A stretch of DNA of 64,000 nucleotides. Origin: Bacteroides stercorirosoris (GTDB taxonomy: Bacteria; Bacteroidota; Bacteroidia; Bacteroidales; Bacteroidaceae). The stretch spans positions 1-64,000 of the forward strand of contig NZ_FQZN01000015.1 of the NCBI RefSeq assembly GCF_900142015.1. The letters are read 5' to 3'. Made by a program: the position numbers and the translations under genes. A model generated the notes under the pieces. It made no database searches, was not told where the DNA came from, and saw only the letters and a list, made by a program, of their open reading frames with translations. Below are positions 1-9,703 of the stretch, piece after piece; the first letter of the stretch is position 1, and each line of letters starts with the position of its first letter.

Positions 1-34
1 CCGTTTTTTGGGGGGAATGCTTAAAGATACAAAA

Positions 35-67
35 AAGGCAACTAACTCGCAATGAATTAGTTGCCTT
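35..67 (-). terminator. Hairpin terminator
   Basis: Two perfect 11-base arms (35-45 and 57-67) flank an 11-base loop. A run of six A at 31-36 reads as TTTTTT just after the stem on the minus strand, so it looks like a Rho-independent terminator for minus-strand transcripts, such as those leaving waaA. On the plus strand the stem is followed only by mixed AT-rich sequence. Confidence 0.75.
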
Positions 68-103
68 AAATTTTATTATTTTAGGAATATCCCTAAATAA
101 AAT

Positions 104-188
104 GTTCTGTCATTCTGAACGCAGTGAAGAATCTGCTTTCCAATATAAAAGGAAAAGAGATTCTTCACTGCGTTCGGAATGACAGAAC
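104..188. repeat. Long inverted repeat (38-base arms) downstream of waaA
   Basis: Arms 104-141 and 151-188 pair at 35 of 38 positions around a 9-base loop; one mismatch is G-U compatible in RNA. The arms carry a core of the form GAACGCAGTGAAGAATCT, a type of short palindrome I remember as common between genes in many bacteria. It ends nine bases before the waaA stop codon and could act as a terminator or mRNA 3' end protector. The tandem arrangement with the hairpin at 35-67 suggests a double terminator. Confidence 0.85.
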
Positions 189-196
189 AATATTTT

Positions 197-1417
197 TTAG
201 AAATTAATCATGCTCAGAACCTTGTCCGTAGCTCCGGCATTACTGGTGACGTAATATCCGGCATTGGTTCCGGTTTCCCGCAGGAAGGCTTCATCCGCCA
301 ACATCCGGTCGAGCAATTCTTTCAATTCCTCATAATTCTTGATGGAGAAAGCACCTTTAGCCTCTATCAACTGCGTGGCTTCCATAAACTTCTGATATTT
401 AGGTCCGAATATAACCGGAATACCATAAACCGCTGCTTCCAGCGTGTTATGGATGCCTACTCCAAAACCACCGCCAATGTAGGCAATCTCGCCATAACGA
501 TAGATAGAAGACAGCAAGCCGAAGCAATCAATAATCAGACAATCAGCCTTCTGCACATTTTTCTCATCCGCACGGGTATAACGCACATACGACCGTTTCA
601 ACTTCCGGATAATCTCTACCAGATGATTTTCGTCTATCACGTGCGGCGCGATTATCAGTTTCACTTCCGGATGATTATTGAAGTATTCAATAAATAAATC
701 TTCATCCGGTTGCCAGGAACTGCCGGCAACGAAAGTCATCGTATTGTTCTTAAAGAGTTTTACCAAAGGGAGGTCTTTCGCTTCTTCACGTATCTGCAAC
801 ACACGGTCAAAACGCGTATCACCCACCACCGTCACACGGTTGATGCCTATTTTACCCAGATAGCGTTTGGAACGCTCATTTTGCACAAACAAATGGTCGA
901 AACTGCGCAGCACATGACGATAGGTGCCGCCATACCATTTGAAGAAGATTTGTCCGCGACGGAATATAGACGACACACTGTACACCGGAATACGACGTTT
1001 GTGTAATTCATTCAGATAATTCTTCCAGAATTCATATTTGATGAAGAATGCCATGCAAGGATTAGCTATATCCAGGAACTTCTTCACATTCCGGGGCTTA
1101 TCGAACGGCAGGTAGCACACCACGTCCGCTCCACGATAATTCTTACGGACCTCATATCCCGAAGGAGAGAAGAACGTCAGCAATATGCCGTAATCAGGAT
1201 ATTTGGCACGTATCTTCTCTATCAAAGGACGTCCCTGTTCAAATTCGCCCAAAGAAGCGGCATGAAACCAGATATAACGAACATCTTTTTCCAATTGCTG
1301 TCTGAGAAGTTCATATACCACCCAATGCCCCTTCATCATTTTACGGGGTTTACGGCTGAACGGAGCCGCCAGATGCACCAGAAGGTCGTAGATGCCTATC
1401 GCAAGGTCGTAAAGCAT
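197..1417 (-). CDS. waaA: 3-deoxy-D-manno-octulosonic acid (Kdo) transferase
   Basis: The 406-residue protein matches the Kdo transferase family, which transfers Kdo from CMP-Kdo to lipid A precursors at the inner membrane during lipopolysaccharide synthesis. The N-terminal domain has the family segment WFHAASLGEFEQGRPLI near residue 50. The C-terminal GT-B domain has GGFGVGIHNTLEAAVYG near residue 320, the sugar-nucleotide binding loop. A hydrophobic N-terminus (DLAIGIYDLLVHLAAP) fits membrane attachment. Length is normal for the family. It lies 85 bases downstream of gltX on the same strand and may share its transcript. A double hairpin follows the stop. Confidence 0.93.
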   Translation of the reverse strand: MLYDLAIGIYDLLVHLAAPFSRKPRKMMKGHWVVYELLRQQLEKDVRYIWFHAASLGEFEQGRPLIEKIRAKYPDYGILLTFFSPSGYEVRKNYRGADVVCYLPFDKPRNVKKFLDIANPCMAFFIKYEFWKNYLNELHKRRIPVYSVSSIFRRGQIFFKWYGGTYRHVLRSFDHLFVQNERSKRYLGKIGINRVTVVGDTRFDRVLQIREEAKDLPLVKLFKNNTMTFVAGSSWQPDEDLFIEYFNNHPEVKLIIAPHVIDENHLVEIIRKLKRSYVRYTRADEKNVQKADCLIIDCFGLLSSIYRYGEIAYIGGGFGVGIHNTLEAAVYGIPVIFGPKYQKFMEATQLIEAKGAFSIKNYEELKELLDRMLADEAFLRETGTNAGYYVTSNAGATDKVLSMINF

Positions 1418-1419
1418 AC

Positions 1420-1507
1420 TTATTGAATTAAAAATTTAAAAATTAAAAACTAAAAAGGAGTAAACCATGCCCAAGCAGTATTTTTTAATTTTTAATTTTC
1501 AATTAAG
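1420..1507. repeat. AT-rich inverted linker between gltX and waaA
   Basis: The 85-base gap carries AAATTAAAAATT-type words on the left (about 1424-1456) and their reverse complement on the right (about 1479-1505). This forms a loose AT-only palindrome that reaches the gltX stop. No gene is visible. It resembles the short-period linkers also seen at 33606-33656 and 36290-36400. Confidence 0.5.
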
Positions 1508-3020
1508 AAAGTACCTCGATTGCACGCTTCATGCGCGCCAGTGTCTCTTCTTTGCCTAACACCCAGGAGATGTCGAACATATGCGGGCCTTTCCCTTCGC
1601 CTACCAGTGTCAGACGGAAAGCATTCATTATGTTTCCGGTATGGTATCCTTTTTCGGCAATCCAGTCCATTACAATCTTTTCCTGGTTTTCAATGCCGAA
1701 GTCTTCGATACCTGCCAAGACCTCCATCAATTCGGTCATACACTGAGCCGAATCTTCTTTCCAGCGTTTCTTCACGGTCTTTTCATCATATTCGGTCGGA
1801 GCAACGAAGAAGAAGCTGCTGGCTTCCCAAAGTTCGCGTACGAAACTTACACGGTTCTTCATCATACCCACTACCGTCACTACTTTCTCAAACGGAGCTT
1901 CCACACCATGTTCTTTCAGAACGGGAACAAAAAGTTCCGCTATTTCCTCATCCGGTTTCAGCAGGATATATTCATGATTGAACCAGATACCTTTCTTAAA
2001 ATCAAATTTAGCACCGGACTTGCTGCAATGGCTCAGATCGAACAGCTTTATCAGTTCTTCCATCGACATGAGTTCCTGGTCGTTGCCCGGATTCCAGCCC
2101 AGCAGAGCCAGGAAATTAATAACCGCTTCGGGCAGATAGCCGGATTCGCGATATCCGGAAGACACTTCACCGGTTTTAGGGTCATGCCATTCCAGGGGGA
2201 AAACGGGGAAACCGAGACGGTCGCCGTCACGCTTGCTCAACTTGCCGTTTCCTTCCGGCTTCAGCAACAAAGGCAGGTGGGCAAAAGCCGGCATCGTATC
2301 TTCCCAGCCGAAAGCACGGTACAGTAATACGTGCAACGGTGCAGAAGGCAACCATTCTTCACCGCGAATCACATGGGAAACTTCCATCAAATGGTCGTCC
2401 ACAATATTTGCCAGGTGATAAGTAGGCAGTTCATCAGCCGATTTATAAAGTACCTTATCGTCAAGAATGGAAGAATTAATGATTACCTCACCACGGATAA
2501 GGTCGTTGACATGTACGTCTTCGTTAGGTTCTATCTTGAAACGAACCACATATTGCTTGCCTTCGGCAATCAGCGCATCCACTTCTTCCTTTGACAGTGT
2601 CAGTGAATTGCGCATCTGCATACGGGTAGAGGCATCATACTGGAAATTGGCAATCTCAGCACGCTTGGCGTCCAGCTCTTCCGGAGTATCAAAAGCAATA
2701 TAAGCTTTACCGGCATCGAGCAATACCTTCACATACTTCTTGTATATTTCGCGACGCTCGGACTGACGGTACGGGCCATGGTCTCCTCCGAAACTCACTC
2801 CTTCATCGAAGGGAATGCCCAACCATTTGAACGACTCCAATATATATTCTTCCGCACCCGGCACAAAGCGGTTACTATCAGTATCTTCAATACGGAAAAT
2901 CATATCGCCTCCATGTTGGCGTGCAAAAAGATAATTGTATAATGCTGTACGCACACCACCAATGTGCAAAGCCCCTGTAGGACTTGGGGCAAAACGAACT
3001 CTGACTCTTCTTTCTGTCAT
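1503..3020 (-). CDS. gltX: Glutamyl-tRNA synthetase
   Basis: A class I aminoacyl-tRNA synthetase that charges tRNA-Glu. The HIGH signature appears as [10 protein letters not shown] about ten residues from the start, and the KMSKS loop as KLSKRDGDR near residue 265. A C-terminal anticodon-binding region follows. The length, 505 residues from this start, is normal. I chose the ATG at 3020 ([16 protein letters not shown]) over one 12 bases upstream because a TAATTTTG element at 3052-3059 on the minus strand looks like a Bacteroides -7 box, and it leaves a sensible leader only for the downstream start. It diverges from the HD phosphodiesterase gene. Confidence 0.95.
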   Translation of the reverse strand: MTERRVRVRFAPSPTGALHIGGVRTALYNYLFARQHGGDMIFRIEDTDSNRFVPGAEEYILESFKWLGIPFDEGVSFGGDHGPYRQSERREIYKKYVKVLLDAGKAYIAFDTPEELDAKRAEIANFQYDASTRMQMRNSLTLSKEEVDALIAEGKQYVVRFKIEPNEDVHVNDLIRGEVIINSSILDDKVLYKSADELPTYHLANIVDDHLMEVSHVIRGEEWLPSAPLHVLLYRAFGWEDTMPAFAHLPLLLKPEGNGKLSKRDGDRLGFPVFPLEWHDPKTGEVSSGYRESGYLPEAVINFLALLGWNPGNDQELMSMEELIKLFDLSHCSKSGAKFDFKKGIWFNHEYILLKPDEEIAELFVPVLKEHGVEAPFEKVVTVVGMMKNRVSFVRELWEASSFFFVAPTEYDEKTVKKRWKEDSAQCMTELMEVLAGIEDFGIENQEKIVMDWIAEKGYHTGNIMNAFRLTLVGEGKGPHMFDISWVLGKEETLARMKRAIEVLS

Positions 3021-3117
3021 ATTTTGCATCACTTATGAGATAATTAGATGGCAAAATTAAACCTTTTTTTCCACACTAATGTTTTTTTTTGTACTTTTCG
3101 CAAAAAATTCAACCGAT

Positions 3118-5178
3118 ATGAATAAATACAAGACCAAAAAGAGCTTTTCTTACAGAGATTTGCTATACAAAGCACTCATTTTTATCGGCACAGTAGCTGT
3201 TATTGTATACTTCCTGCCACGTGACGGCAAGTTCAATTATCAGTTCGATGTAGACAAGCCGTGGAAGTACGGACAGCTCATGGCTACTTTCGAATTTCCT
3301 ATTTATAAGGATGATGCCGTCGTAAAACGGGAACAGGATAGTATTCTTGCCACTTTTCAGCCTTACTATCAATTAGATAAAAACATTGAGAAGACAGTGC
3401 TGAGTAAATTGAAAGCTGATTACCAGAGCCATCTGCGTGATGTCGTCCCTTCTTCGGACTATATGCGTTATCTGGAAAAAAGGTTGTCGGAAATCTATAA
3501 GGCGGGAATCGTTTCTACTGAGGAACTCAACAGATTACAGAAAGACAGCACCACCGCCATCATGGTGATTGATGACAAGCTTGCCAACCAACGAATCACA
3601 GAGCAACTGTTTTCCGTGAAAGATGCCTATTCCTATCTGCTCACGGCAGATACGGCTCATTATTCGCCTTATATCCTGCGGCAATGCTCCCTCAACGAAT
3701 ATCTATACCCGAATCTGACTTATGACGAGCAACGGACAGAAACGGCAAAGAAGGAAACTCTCGACAATTATGCCTGGGCAAACGGTATCGTAGTGAGCGG
3801 GCAGAAAATCATCGACCGGGGAGAGATTGTCACGCAGGAAACTTATAATATCCTTGAAAGCCTACGCAAAGAGTCTATCCAGCGCAGCGAATCAATCGGG
3901 CAGAAACGCCTGATACTGACGGGACAGATATTATTTGTCAGTGTGTTCATACTATGCTTCATGCTCTATCTCGATTTGTTCCGCAAGGATTATTATGAGC
4001 GTAAAGGCAGTCTGTCTCTACTTTTCACAATTATCATGTTCTATTGCGTGGTGACGGCTCTGATGGTGGCAAACAATATCTATAATGTCTACATCATCCC
4101 CTACGCCATGCTGCCTATCATCATCCGCGTATTCCTCGATTCGCGTACGGCATTCCTTACGCATGTGGTCACGATACTTATATGCTCCATCTGCCTGCGC
4201 TTTCCGCATGAGTTCATATTGCTGCAACTGTCGGCCGGACTGGTTGCCATTTTCAGTCTGCGTGAGTTGTCACAACGTTCACAGTTATTCCGGACAGCGG
4301 TACTGGTGATACTTACTTATGCTGCCGTTTATTTCTCTTTTGAACTGATAACGGAAAATGACCTGTCGAAACTGAATGGCAGTATGTATACCTACTTTAC
4401 AGTCAATGGCGTACTTCTGCTGTTTGCCTATCCGCTTCTGTTCCTGCTGGAAAAGACTTTTGGCTTTACTTCCAACGTCACGCTGGTAGAGCTTTCCAAT
4501 ATCAACAGTCCGCTATTGCGCCGCTTGTCCGAAACTGTTCCGGGCACTTTCCAGCACTCCATGCAAGTAGCCAACCTTGCCGCAGAAGCTGCCAACCGTA
4601 TCGGAGCTAAGAGTCAGTTGGTGCGTACCGGAGCTCTGTATCATGACATCGGAAAGATGGAAAATCCCGTATTCTTCACCGAGAACCAGTCGGGTGGCGT
4701 CAATCCTCACAAGAACCTCAGTTATGAGCAAAGTGCACAGGTCATCATCAGCCATGTGACGGACGGACTGAAGCTGGCGGAAAAGAATAATCTGCCTAAA
4801 GTGATAAAAGACTTTATCAGTACCCATCATGGCAGGGGAAAAACGAAATACTTCTATATCTCCTGGAAAAATGAGCATCCGGATGAGGAACCGAATGAAG
4901 AACTGTTCACTTACCCCGGCCCTAATCCGTTTACCCGCGAAACTGCTATCCTGATGATGGCGGACGCCGTGGAAGCTGCCTCCCGCAGCCTGCCCGAATA
5001 TACGGAAGAGAGCATCAACAACCTGGTGGAGAAGATTATAGACTCGCAGGTGGAAGAAGGTTACTTCAAGGAATGTCCTATCACATTCAAGGATATCGCT
5101 ATCGTCAAATCGGTTTTCAAAGAGAAGCTGAAGACGATTTACCATACCCGTATCAGTTATCCCGAACTTAAAAAATAA
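3118..5178 (+). CDS. 7TM-HD membrane phosphodiesterase, PgpH/YqfF type
   Basis: This 686-residue protein has the 7TMR-HD architecture. It begins with one N-terminal membrane helix (ALIFIGTVAVIVYFLP). An extracytoplasmic domain of about 230 residues follows, then seven membrane segments (about residues 280-470). A cytoplasmic HD domain begins near residue 480, with HSMQVANLAAEAANRIGAK, the HD pair in YHDIGKME, and a later HH in STHHGRGKTKYFY. Homologues in Listeria (PgpH) hydrolyse cyclic di-AMP; that activity here is inference. The ATG at 3118 (MNKYKTKKSF) is preferred over one 39 bases upstream, which would put a phenylalanine-rich stretch encoded by the poly-T leader in front of it. Two small membrane proteins follow closely. 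Confidence 0.9.
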   Translation: MNKYKTKKSFSYRDLLYKALIFIGTVAVIVYFLPRDGKFNYQFDVDKPWKYGQLMATFEFPIYKDDAVVKREQDSILATFQPYYQLDKNIEKTVLSKLKADYQSHLRDVVPSSDYMRYLEKRLSEIYKAGIVSTEELNRLQKDSTTAIMVIDDKLANQRITEQLFSVKDAYSYLLTADTAHYSPYILRQCSLNEYLYPNLTYDEQRTETAKKETLDNYAWANGIVVSGQKIIDRGEIVTQETYNILESLRKESIQRSESIGQKRLILTGQILFVSVFILCFMLYLDLFRKDYYERKGSLSLLFTIIMFYCVVTALMVANNIYNVYIIPYAMLPIIIRVFLDSRTAFLTHVVTILICSICLRFPHEFILLQLSAGLVAIFSLRELSQRSQLFRTAVLVILTYAAVYFSFELITENDLSKLNGSMYTYFTVNGVLLLFAYPLLFLLEKTFGFTSNVTLVELSNINSPLLRRLSETVPGTFQHSMQVANLAAEAANRIGAKSQLVRTGALYHDIGKMENPVFFTENQSGGVNPHKNLSYEQSAQVIISHVTDGLKLAEKNNLPKVIKDFISTHHGRGKTKYFYISWKNEHPDEEPNEELFTYPGPNPFTRETAILMMADAVEAASRSLPEYTEESINNLVEKIIDSQVEEGYFKECPITFKDIAIVKSVFKEKLKTIYHTRISYPELKK

Positions 5179-5183
5179 AGATT

Positions 5184-5957
5184 ATGAGAACAGCCGCCCA
5201 AGACCAGAAACGTGCTGAAAGCTTACTGCAACACAGAGGCATCCGGCCACATGACATTCAGAGTTTCAGTTTCATGAAGCGCTTCCACGAAGCGCCACGT
5301 AAAAACAATCTGAAAGTGAAAGACAAATATGGCGCGGGCATATTGACACTGCACCTGAAACAGGGAATTAAAAGGGCTTTCTATGTCCACCCCTTCCAGC
5401 ATCCGTCATCTATTATCCGCTATCTGATGGCACGGGAAATACCTTTTGATAATTCCGTGCCCAGAGAACGGACGGCTGCAGAAATCCCGACGACAACCTA
5501 TCAGCGGCCATCCCTCTATATGTTCTATTTCTTTGCGCTTTTCATTACGTTCATGATATTGGGGTATCAGGCCGTTACAATTGATACATGGTGGGGCTAC
5601 CTTCTCGGAGTCGTTTCATTCGGATTAGGCATTTACTTCATACATATGCTGATGACACGTTTCTGCTATCTGAAAGTGGATAATGAGAGCCTCAGCATAT
5701 ACAGTGTAGGGCGTGAAATCAAGTATCCTTATGAGAAAATACTCAAAGTAAACTTTGACTTTGCACGCGAACAGGCATTCACCCATGTGATGGAGATACT
5801 GGACAAGGATTACCACTATCGCCTTTACTACATAGGCAGGGTGTCCCGGCGGACATTAAGCGATATCGCCGAAGTACTGCAAAGCGCAGGGGTTGACGCC
5901 ACATGCAGTCTGAATGAAAACAAACGTTTCTATCAAGATACATACGTAAACCATTAA
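5184..5957 (+). CDS. Two-helix membrane protein with PH-like C-terminal region, copy 1
   Basis: I do not recognise a named family. The 257-residue protein has a soluble N-terminus (residues 1-105) with the phrase IRPHDIQSFSFMKRFHE. Two membrane helices follow (about 113-135 and 139-160). A cytoplasmic C-terminus includes VDNESLSIYSVGREIKYPYEKI, whose beta-strand pattern resembles bacterial PH-like domains. It ends with LDKDYHYRLYYIG and a helix with SAGVDATC. It starts 5 bases after the 7TM-HD gene, so they are probably one operon. The next gene is a diverged duplicate with the same layout. Confidence 0.75.
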   Translation: MRTAAQDQKRAESLLQHRGIRPHDIQSFSFMKRFHEAPRKNNLKVKDKYGAGILTLHLKQGIKRAFYVHPFQHPSSIIRYLMAREIPFDNSVPRERTAAEIPTTTYQRPSLYMFYFFALFITFMILGYQAVTIDTWWGYLLGVVSFGLGIYFIHMLMTRFCYLKVDNESLSIYSVGREIKYPYEKILKVNFDFAREQAFTHVMEILDKDYHYRLYYIGRVSRRTLSDIAEVLQSAGVDATCSLNENKRFYQDTYVNH

Positions 5958-5967
5958 CCATACAACA

Positions 5968-6720
5968 ATGGAATTATCAGAGACAGAACACAACAAAGCG
6001 GCACACTTCTTTCAAAAAAAGAACATACAACCGGAAGAAATCAAAAGTTTTCGTTTTATGGGGAATCACTACTGCAAGGGAGAATATTCTCCTGAAACAA
6101 AGATAGGTGCATCCATTCTTACATTGCAATTGGAGAAAGAAGAAAAAGTATTCCGCCTTAAGAAAGACCAGACAGCTATTCTCCGTTTTTTGCTCAGCAA
6201 AGGAATAACTTTCAGCAACTATACCCCGCAGAAAAGAAACGAAGGCCGGATAACGGAAAAGACTTATAGAAGTATTGCAAACATTGCATTTTGGTTTTGT
6301 GCCACTGCAATGGTAACACTTCTGGCCACTGCCGCTCTCAATGCAGTTTTCGATGGCAATACGATTTATCAATACAAATGGATGAAAGAAACAATGTTTT
6401 TCATATTAATTCCCTCATGCTTGTTCTGCGTCATTTTATGTTGGAATGCGCTCCTTTTCCAATGCAACTATGTGCAGGTCACATCAGAAGCACTAATTTT
6501 AAAAGGAATTGTATTCGAAACGATCTTGCCTTACAAACATATGCGTAAAGTCAATTTCAGCCAGGATTTCTCCAAACAGCCTTCCCCTATTTTAGAGTTG
6601 ATGGATAAAGACTACCGTTATCGGAAGTATGCCTTGCGGGGAACAGCTTTCAAAGCGATTGATGAAATCACGAAAACATTGCGAGCGGCGGGTATCGATG
6701 CGACGAACAGTAATAGATAG
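5968..6720 (+). CDS. Two-helix membrane protein with PH-like C-terminal region, copy 2
   Basis: This 250-residue paralogue follows the preceding gene by 10 bases. Shared landmarks in the same order are IQPEEIKSFRFMG, GASILTLQLE, two membrane helices (about residues 110-131 and 143-168), VTSEALILKGIVFETILPYKHMRKVNF, LMDKDYRYRKYALRG and AAGIDATNS. Overall identity is low, so the duplication is old. Function is unknown. The genetic link to a 7TM-HD signalling protein suggests a membrane signalling or envelope role, which is inference. It ends nine bases before the convergent phosphatase gene. Confidence 0.75.
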   Translation: MELSETEHNKAAHFFQKKNIQPEEIKSFRFMGNHYCKGEYSPETKIGASILTLQLEKEEKVFRLKKDQTAILRFLLSKGITFSNYTPQKRNEGRITEKTYRSIANIAFWFCATAMVTLLATAALNAVFDGNTIYQYKWMKETMFFILIPSCLFCVILCWNALLFQCNYVQVTSEALILKGIVFETILPYKHMRKVNFSQDFSKQPSPILELMDKDYRYRKYALRGTAFKAIDEITKTLRAAGIDATNSNR

Positions 6721-6729
6721 AGCAACTCC

Positions 6730-7200
6730 TCACCGCAAACGTTCCAGCAGCCCCGCACAAGCATCTTCAAGCAGATCGAGCACATACTCAAAACCTTCGG
6801 CTCCACCGTAATACGGATCGGGCACGTGGTCGGCATGCGTAAAGCGGGTGCAATAGTCCGTCATGCGGTGTATCTTCTTCAATGCTTCAAGAGAAGGAGC
6901 TCGTTCCTTCAAATCCTCAATATTACGGTCGTCCATCCCGATGATTAAATCGAAGTTATAGAAATCTTCCGTCCGCACAGGACGTGAACGGTGTATCAGG
7001 TCATATCCCCTGCGAATAGCGTGCGCACGCATCCGGCTATCCGGCAGTTCTCCCTGATGATAGGACAGGATGCCGGCAGAATCTATCACGAACTCATTTT
7101 CCAGTCCGGCTTCTTCCAGCAAATGTTTCATCACACCTTCCGCCGAAGAAGAACGGCAGATATTTCCGAGGCATACAAACAGTATCTTACGTGGTTTCAT
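6730..7200 (-). CDS. Low-molecular-weight protein-tyrosine phosphatase
   Basis: The 156-residue protein carries the full signature: the P-loop FVCLGNICRSSSAEG at residues 9-23 (catalytic Cys and Arg in C-x5-R-S) and the general-acid loop DPYYGG near residue 127. Length is normal. In bacteria such enzymes act on tyrosine kinases of capsule synthesis or on arginine phosphate; the substrate here is unknown. It starts 28 bases after priA ends on the same strand, so it is probably co-transcribed with priA. Confidence 0.93.
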   Translation of the reverse strand: MKPRKILFVCLGNICRSSSAEGVMKHLLEEAGLENEFVIDSAGILSYHQGELPDSRMRAHAIRRGYDLIHRSRPVRTEDFYNFDLIIGMDDRNIEDLKERAPSLEALKKIHRMTDYCTRFTHADHVPDPYYGGAEGFEYVLDLLEDACAGLLERLR

Positions 7201-7228
7201 AAGTATATTCTTTTTATTTTTATCAATT

Positions 7229-9703
7229 CTACATCGGGTCTACATCATAATAGACTATCAGAGATTTAAAACGGTCTTCAGCCACCATCTCCTTCTGCAC
7301 CTGAACCAGCAATTCACGGGCACGGGCCATAGGCGCATTATACTCTATCTTCACGATAATCTTACGTATAAACAACGTCTGTATACGGGCAACAGGCGGT
7401 TTATCCGGCCCCAGCACACGATTGCCGAAAACAGCACGCAATTTGCCTGCCATGGTATACGCCATCAAGTCAAGCAATTGCTCGTTGCGATTCTTCAGAT
7501 AGACGTAGACCAGGCGGTAATAAGGAGGGTAATGAAACATCTGTCGTTCAGCAAGTTGTCCGGCCACCATTTGCTCAAAATCATTACGAATGACTTGGGA
7601 GATAATGGGATGATCGATGCTTTTAGTCTGCAAAATAACCCGTCCACGTTTATTCTTCCTTCCGGCGCGTCCCGACACTTGCGCCATCAACTGGAAAGCG
7701 CGTTCGTAGGAACGGAAATCGGGATAATTCAACATCGTATCTGCATTCAGAATGCCTACCACGCTGACATGGTCGAAATCCAGCCCTTTGGAAACCATCT
7801 GCGTACCAATCAGTATATCTGTCTTTCCCTGCTCAAAATCTGCAATGATGCGTTCATAGGCCGATCGGGTACGGGTGGTATCCAAGTCCATACGGGCAAC
7901 AGTAGCTTCAGGAAACAAAATCTTGATGTCATCTTCTATTTTCTCCGTTCCGAATCCACGATTGCGCAGGTCTGTCCCCTCGCATGCAGGACACTTACGG
8001 GGCAATTGATAAGTATAGCCGCAATAATGGCAAGTCAGTTGGTTCAATCCTTTATGGAATGTCAGGCTGACATCACAGTTCTTGCATTTCGGCACCCATC
8101 CACATGTGTGGCACTCAATCATCGGAGCAAAACCACGACGGTTCTGAAACAGGATGACCTGTTCTTTCTGGTCCAACGCTTCATGGATATATTGAAGCAA
8201 CAATGGAGAGAAAGGTCCGTTCATGCGCTTCTTGCGATGCAGTTCATATATATCTACCGGGATAATCTCCGGCAACTGTATTTCTTTATACCGTTCTTTC
8301 AGTTCCACCAGCCCGTACTTGCCGGAAGTTGCATTATTCCAGGTTTCAATGGAAGGAGTGGCGGTACCCAGCAATGTCTTGGCACCATACATCGCTGCCA
8401 GAATGATTGCCGCGTTCCGGGCATGATAGCGGGGAGCGGGATCTTGCTGCTTATAGGTATTCTCATGTTCCTCGTCCACAATCACCAGTCCAAGATTGCG
8501 GAAAGGAAGGAAAATGGAAGAACGGACTCCCAGAATGATATCATATCCTTTTTCCGACAGTTGCTTCTGCCAGATTTCCACCCGTTCGGCATCGGGGAAT
8601 TTAGAGTGGTAAATGCCCAGACGATCGCCGAATACGCGTTGCAGGCGTTCTGTAATCTGGGTGGTAAGGGCTATCTCCGGCAACAGATACAATACTTGTT
8701 TTCCTTGCCGGATGGTCTCTTCTATCAGATGGATATAGATTTCTGTTTTTCCGCTGGCAGTCACTCCATGCAGCAGACAGACATTCTTCGACTGGAAACT
8801 CTGCACAATCTCATCATGCGCCAGTTGCTGATGTTCATTCAAGGGATTCACAGGAAGGGTTTCCCGAACGACAGCACTCAGCCGTCCCACTTCCTGCTGG
8901 TAAACTTCAAAAACGTGCTTGTCCACCAAGCCATTGAATACAGCCGGTGAGGCGTCGGCCCGCAACAGAAGTTCTTTCTTCGTGACTTCTTTAGGAAAGC
9001 TTTTCAGCCCGTCTCCCCCCAGGATGCCGGACAGTTCGATGTACTTCATCAACAAATCCAACTGCTTCGGGGCACGTGCCAATTCATCAAAGAGTTCTTG
9101 CAATCTTTTCTCGTTCCGCACCGCATCCACCAGCCTTACGCGGGTTTCAGTCTTCGGTTTATAAGTCCGGCGAAGCTCTTCTTTCACAAAGATGGCCTCT
9201 TTATCGAGTAGTGATTTGATGACGGAGAGTATATTCTTGATGCCACTGTCCTTTTCCAGTTTCGTCACACATTGCTCCGGTTCGGCAGACAGCAAGTCCA
9301 GAATCTTCTGTTCCCGTTCGGGCAGACGAACTTCCGATTCAAAATCAGGATTATACTCCACCATTGTCTCGCTCTCCAGCTTCAGGCCGGAAGGCAGGGC
9401 GGCTTTATAAACATCCCCCTGTGTACAGAGATAATAATCCGCCAGCCATTCCCAGAACTTGAACTGCTCCGGCAGTAATATCGGACGGGCATCCAGCAAG
9501 ATCGAGACTTCCTTTACCTCATATTCTTCCGGCTCAAAATAATGCACGTTGCGCACAATCGCCGTATAGTATTTCTTCCGCCCGAACGGTACTACCACCC
9601 GGCAACCTATTTGCACTTCATCCGCCCATTCTTCGGGCAAAGAATAGGTGAAACAGCGGGGTAAAGGCAATGGCAATATGACATCTGCAAACTTTTTCAT
9701 CAC
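7229..9703 (-). CDS. priA: Primosomal replication restart helicase PriA
   Basis: The 824-residue protein has the PriA order. It begins with a DNA-binding N-terminus (FADVILPLPLPRCFTYSLPE). The helicase core has Walker A GVTASGKTEIY and Walker B VIVDEEHENTYKQ. A zinc-binding insert carries paired cysteines (CHTCGWVPKCKNCD, CHYCGYTYQLPRKCPAC). The second helicase lobe has GTQMVSKGLDF and QVSGRAGR. PriA reloads the replicative helicase at stalled forks. A TATCTTTG box on the minus strand (plus 9709-9716) lies only five bases before the first ATG, so translation may start at the second Met (9700) or with a very short leader. Confidence 0.95.
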   Translation of the reverse strand: MMKKFADVILPLPLPRCFTYSLPEEWADEVQIGCRVVVPFGRKKYYTAIVRNVHYFEPEEYEVKEVSILLDARPILLPEQFKFWEWLADYYLCTQGDVYKAALPSGLKLESETMVEYNPDFESEVRLPEREQKILDLLSAEPEQCVTKLEKDSGIKNILSVIKSLLDKEAIFVKEELRRTYKPKTETRVRLVDAVRNEKRLQELFDELARAPKQLDLLMKYIELSGILGGDGLKSFPKEVTKKELLLRADASPAVFNGLVDKHVFEVYQQEVGRLSAVVRETLPVNPLNEHQQLAHDEIVQSFQSKNVCLLHGVTASGKTEIYIHLIEETIRQGKQVLYLLPEIALTTQITERLQRVFGDRLGIYHSKFPDAERVEIWQKQLSEKGYDIILGVRSSIFLPFRNLGLVIVDEEHENTYKQQDPAPRYHARNAAIILAAMYGAKTLLGTATPSIETWNNATSGKYGLVELKERYKEIQLPEIIPVDIYELHRKKRMNGPFSPLLLQYIHEALDQKEQVILFQNRRGFAPMIECHTCGWVPKCKNCDVSLTFHKGLNQLTCHYCGYTYQLPRKCPACEGTDLRNRGFGTEKIEDDIKILFPEATVARMDLDTTRTRSAYERIIADFEQGKTDILIGTQMVSKGLDFDHVSVVGILNADTMLNYPDFRSYERAFQLMAQVSGRAGRKNKRGRVILQTKSIDHPIISQVIRNDFEQMVAGQLAERQMFHYPPYYRLVYVYLKNRNEQLLDLMAYTMAGKLRAVFGNRVLGPDKPPVARIQTLFIRKIIVKIEYNAPMARARELLVQVQKEMVAEDRFKSLIVYYDVDPM

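Noticed and set aside
7070-8950. 626-codon open frame on the plus strand
   Set aside because: It lies wholly opposite priA, has no recognisable family pattern, and is rich in His, Gln and Phe as expected from the complement of a real gene.
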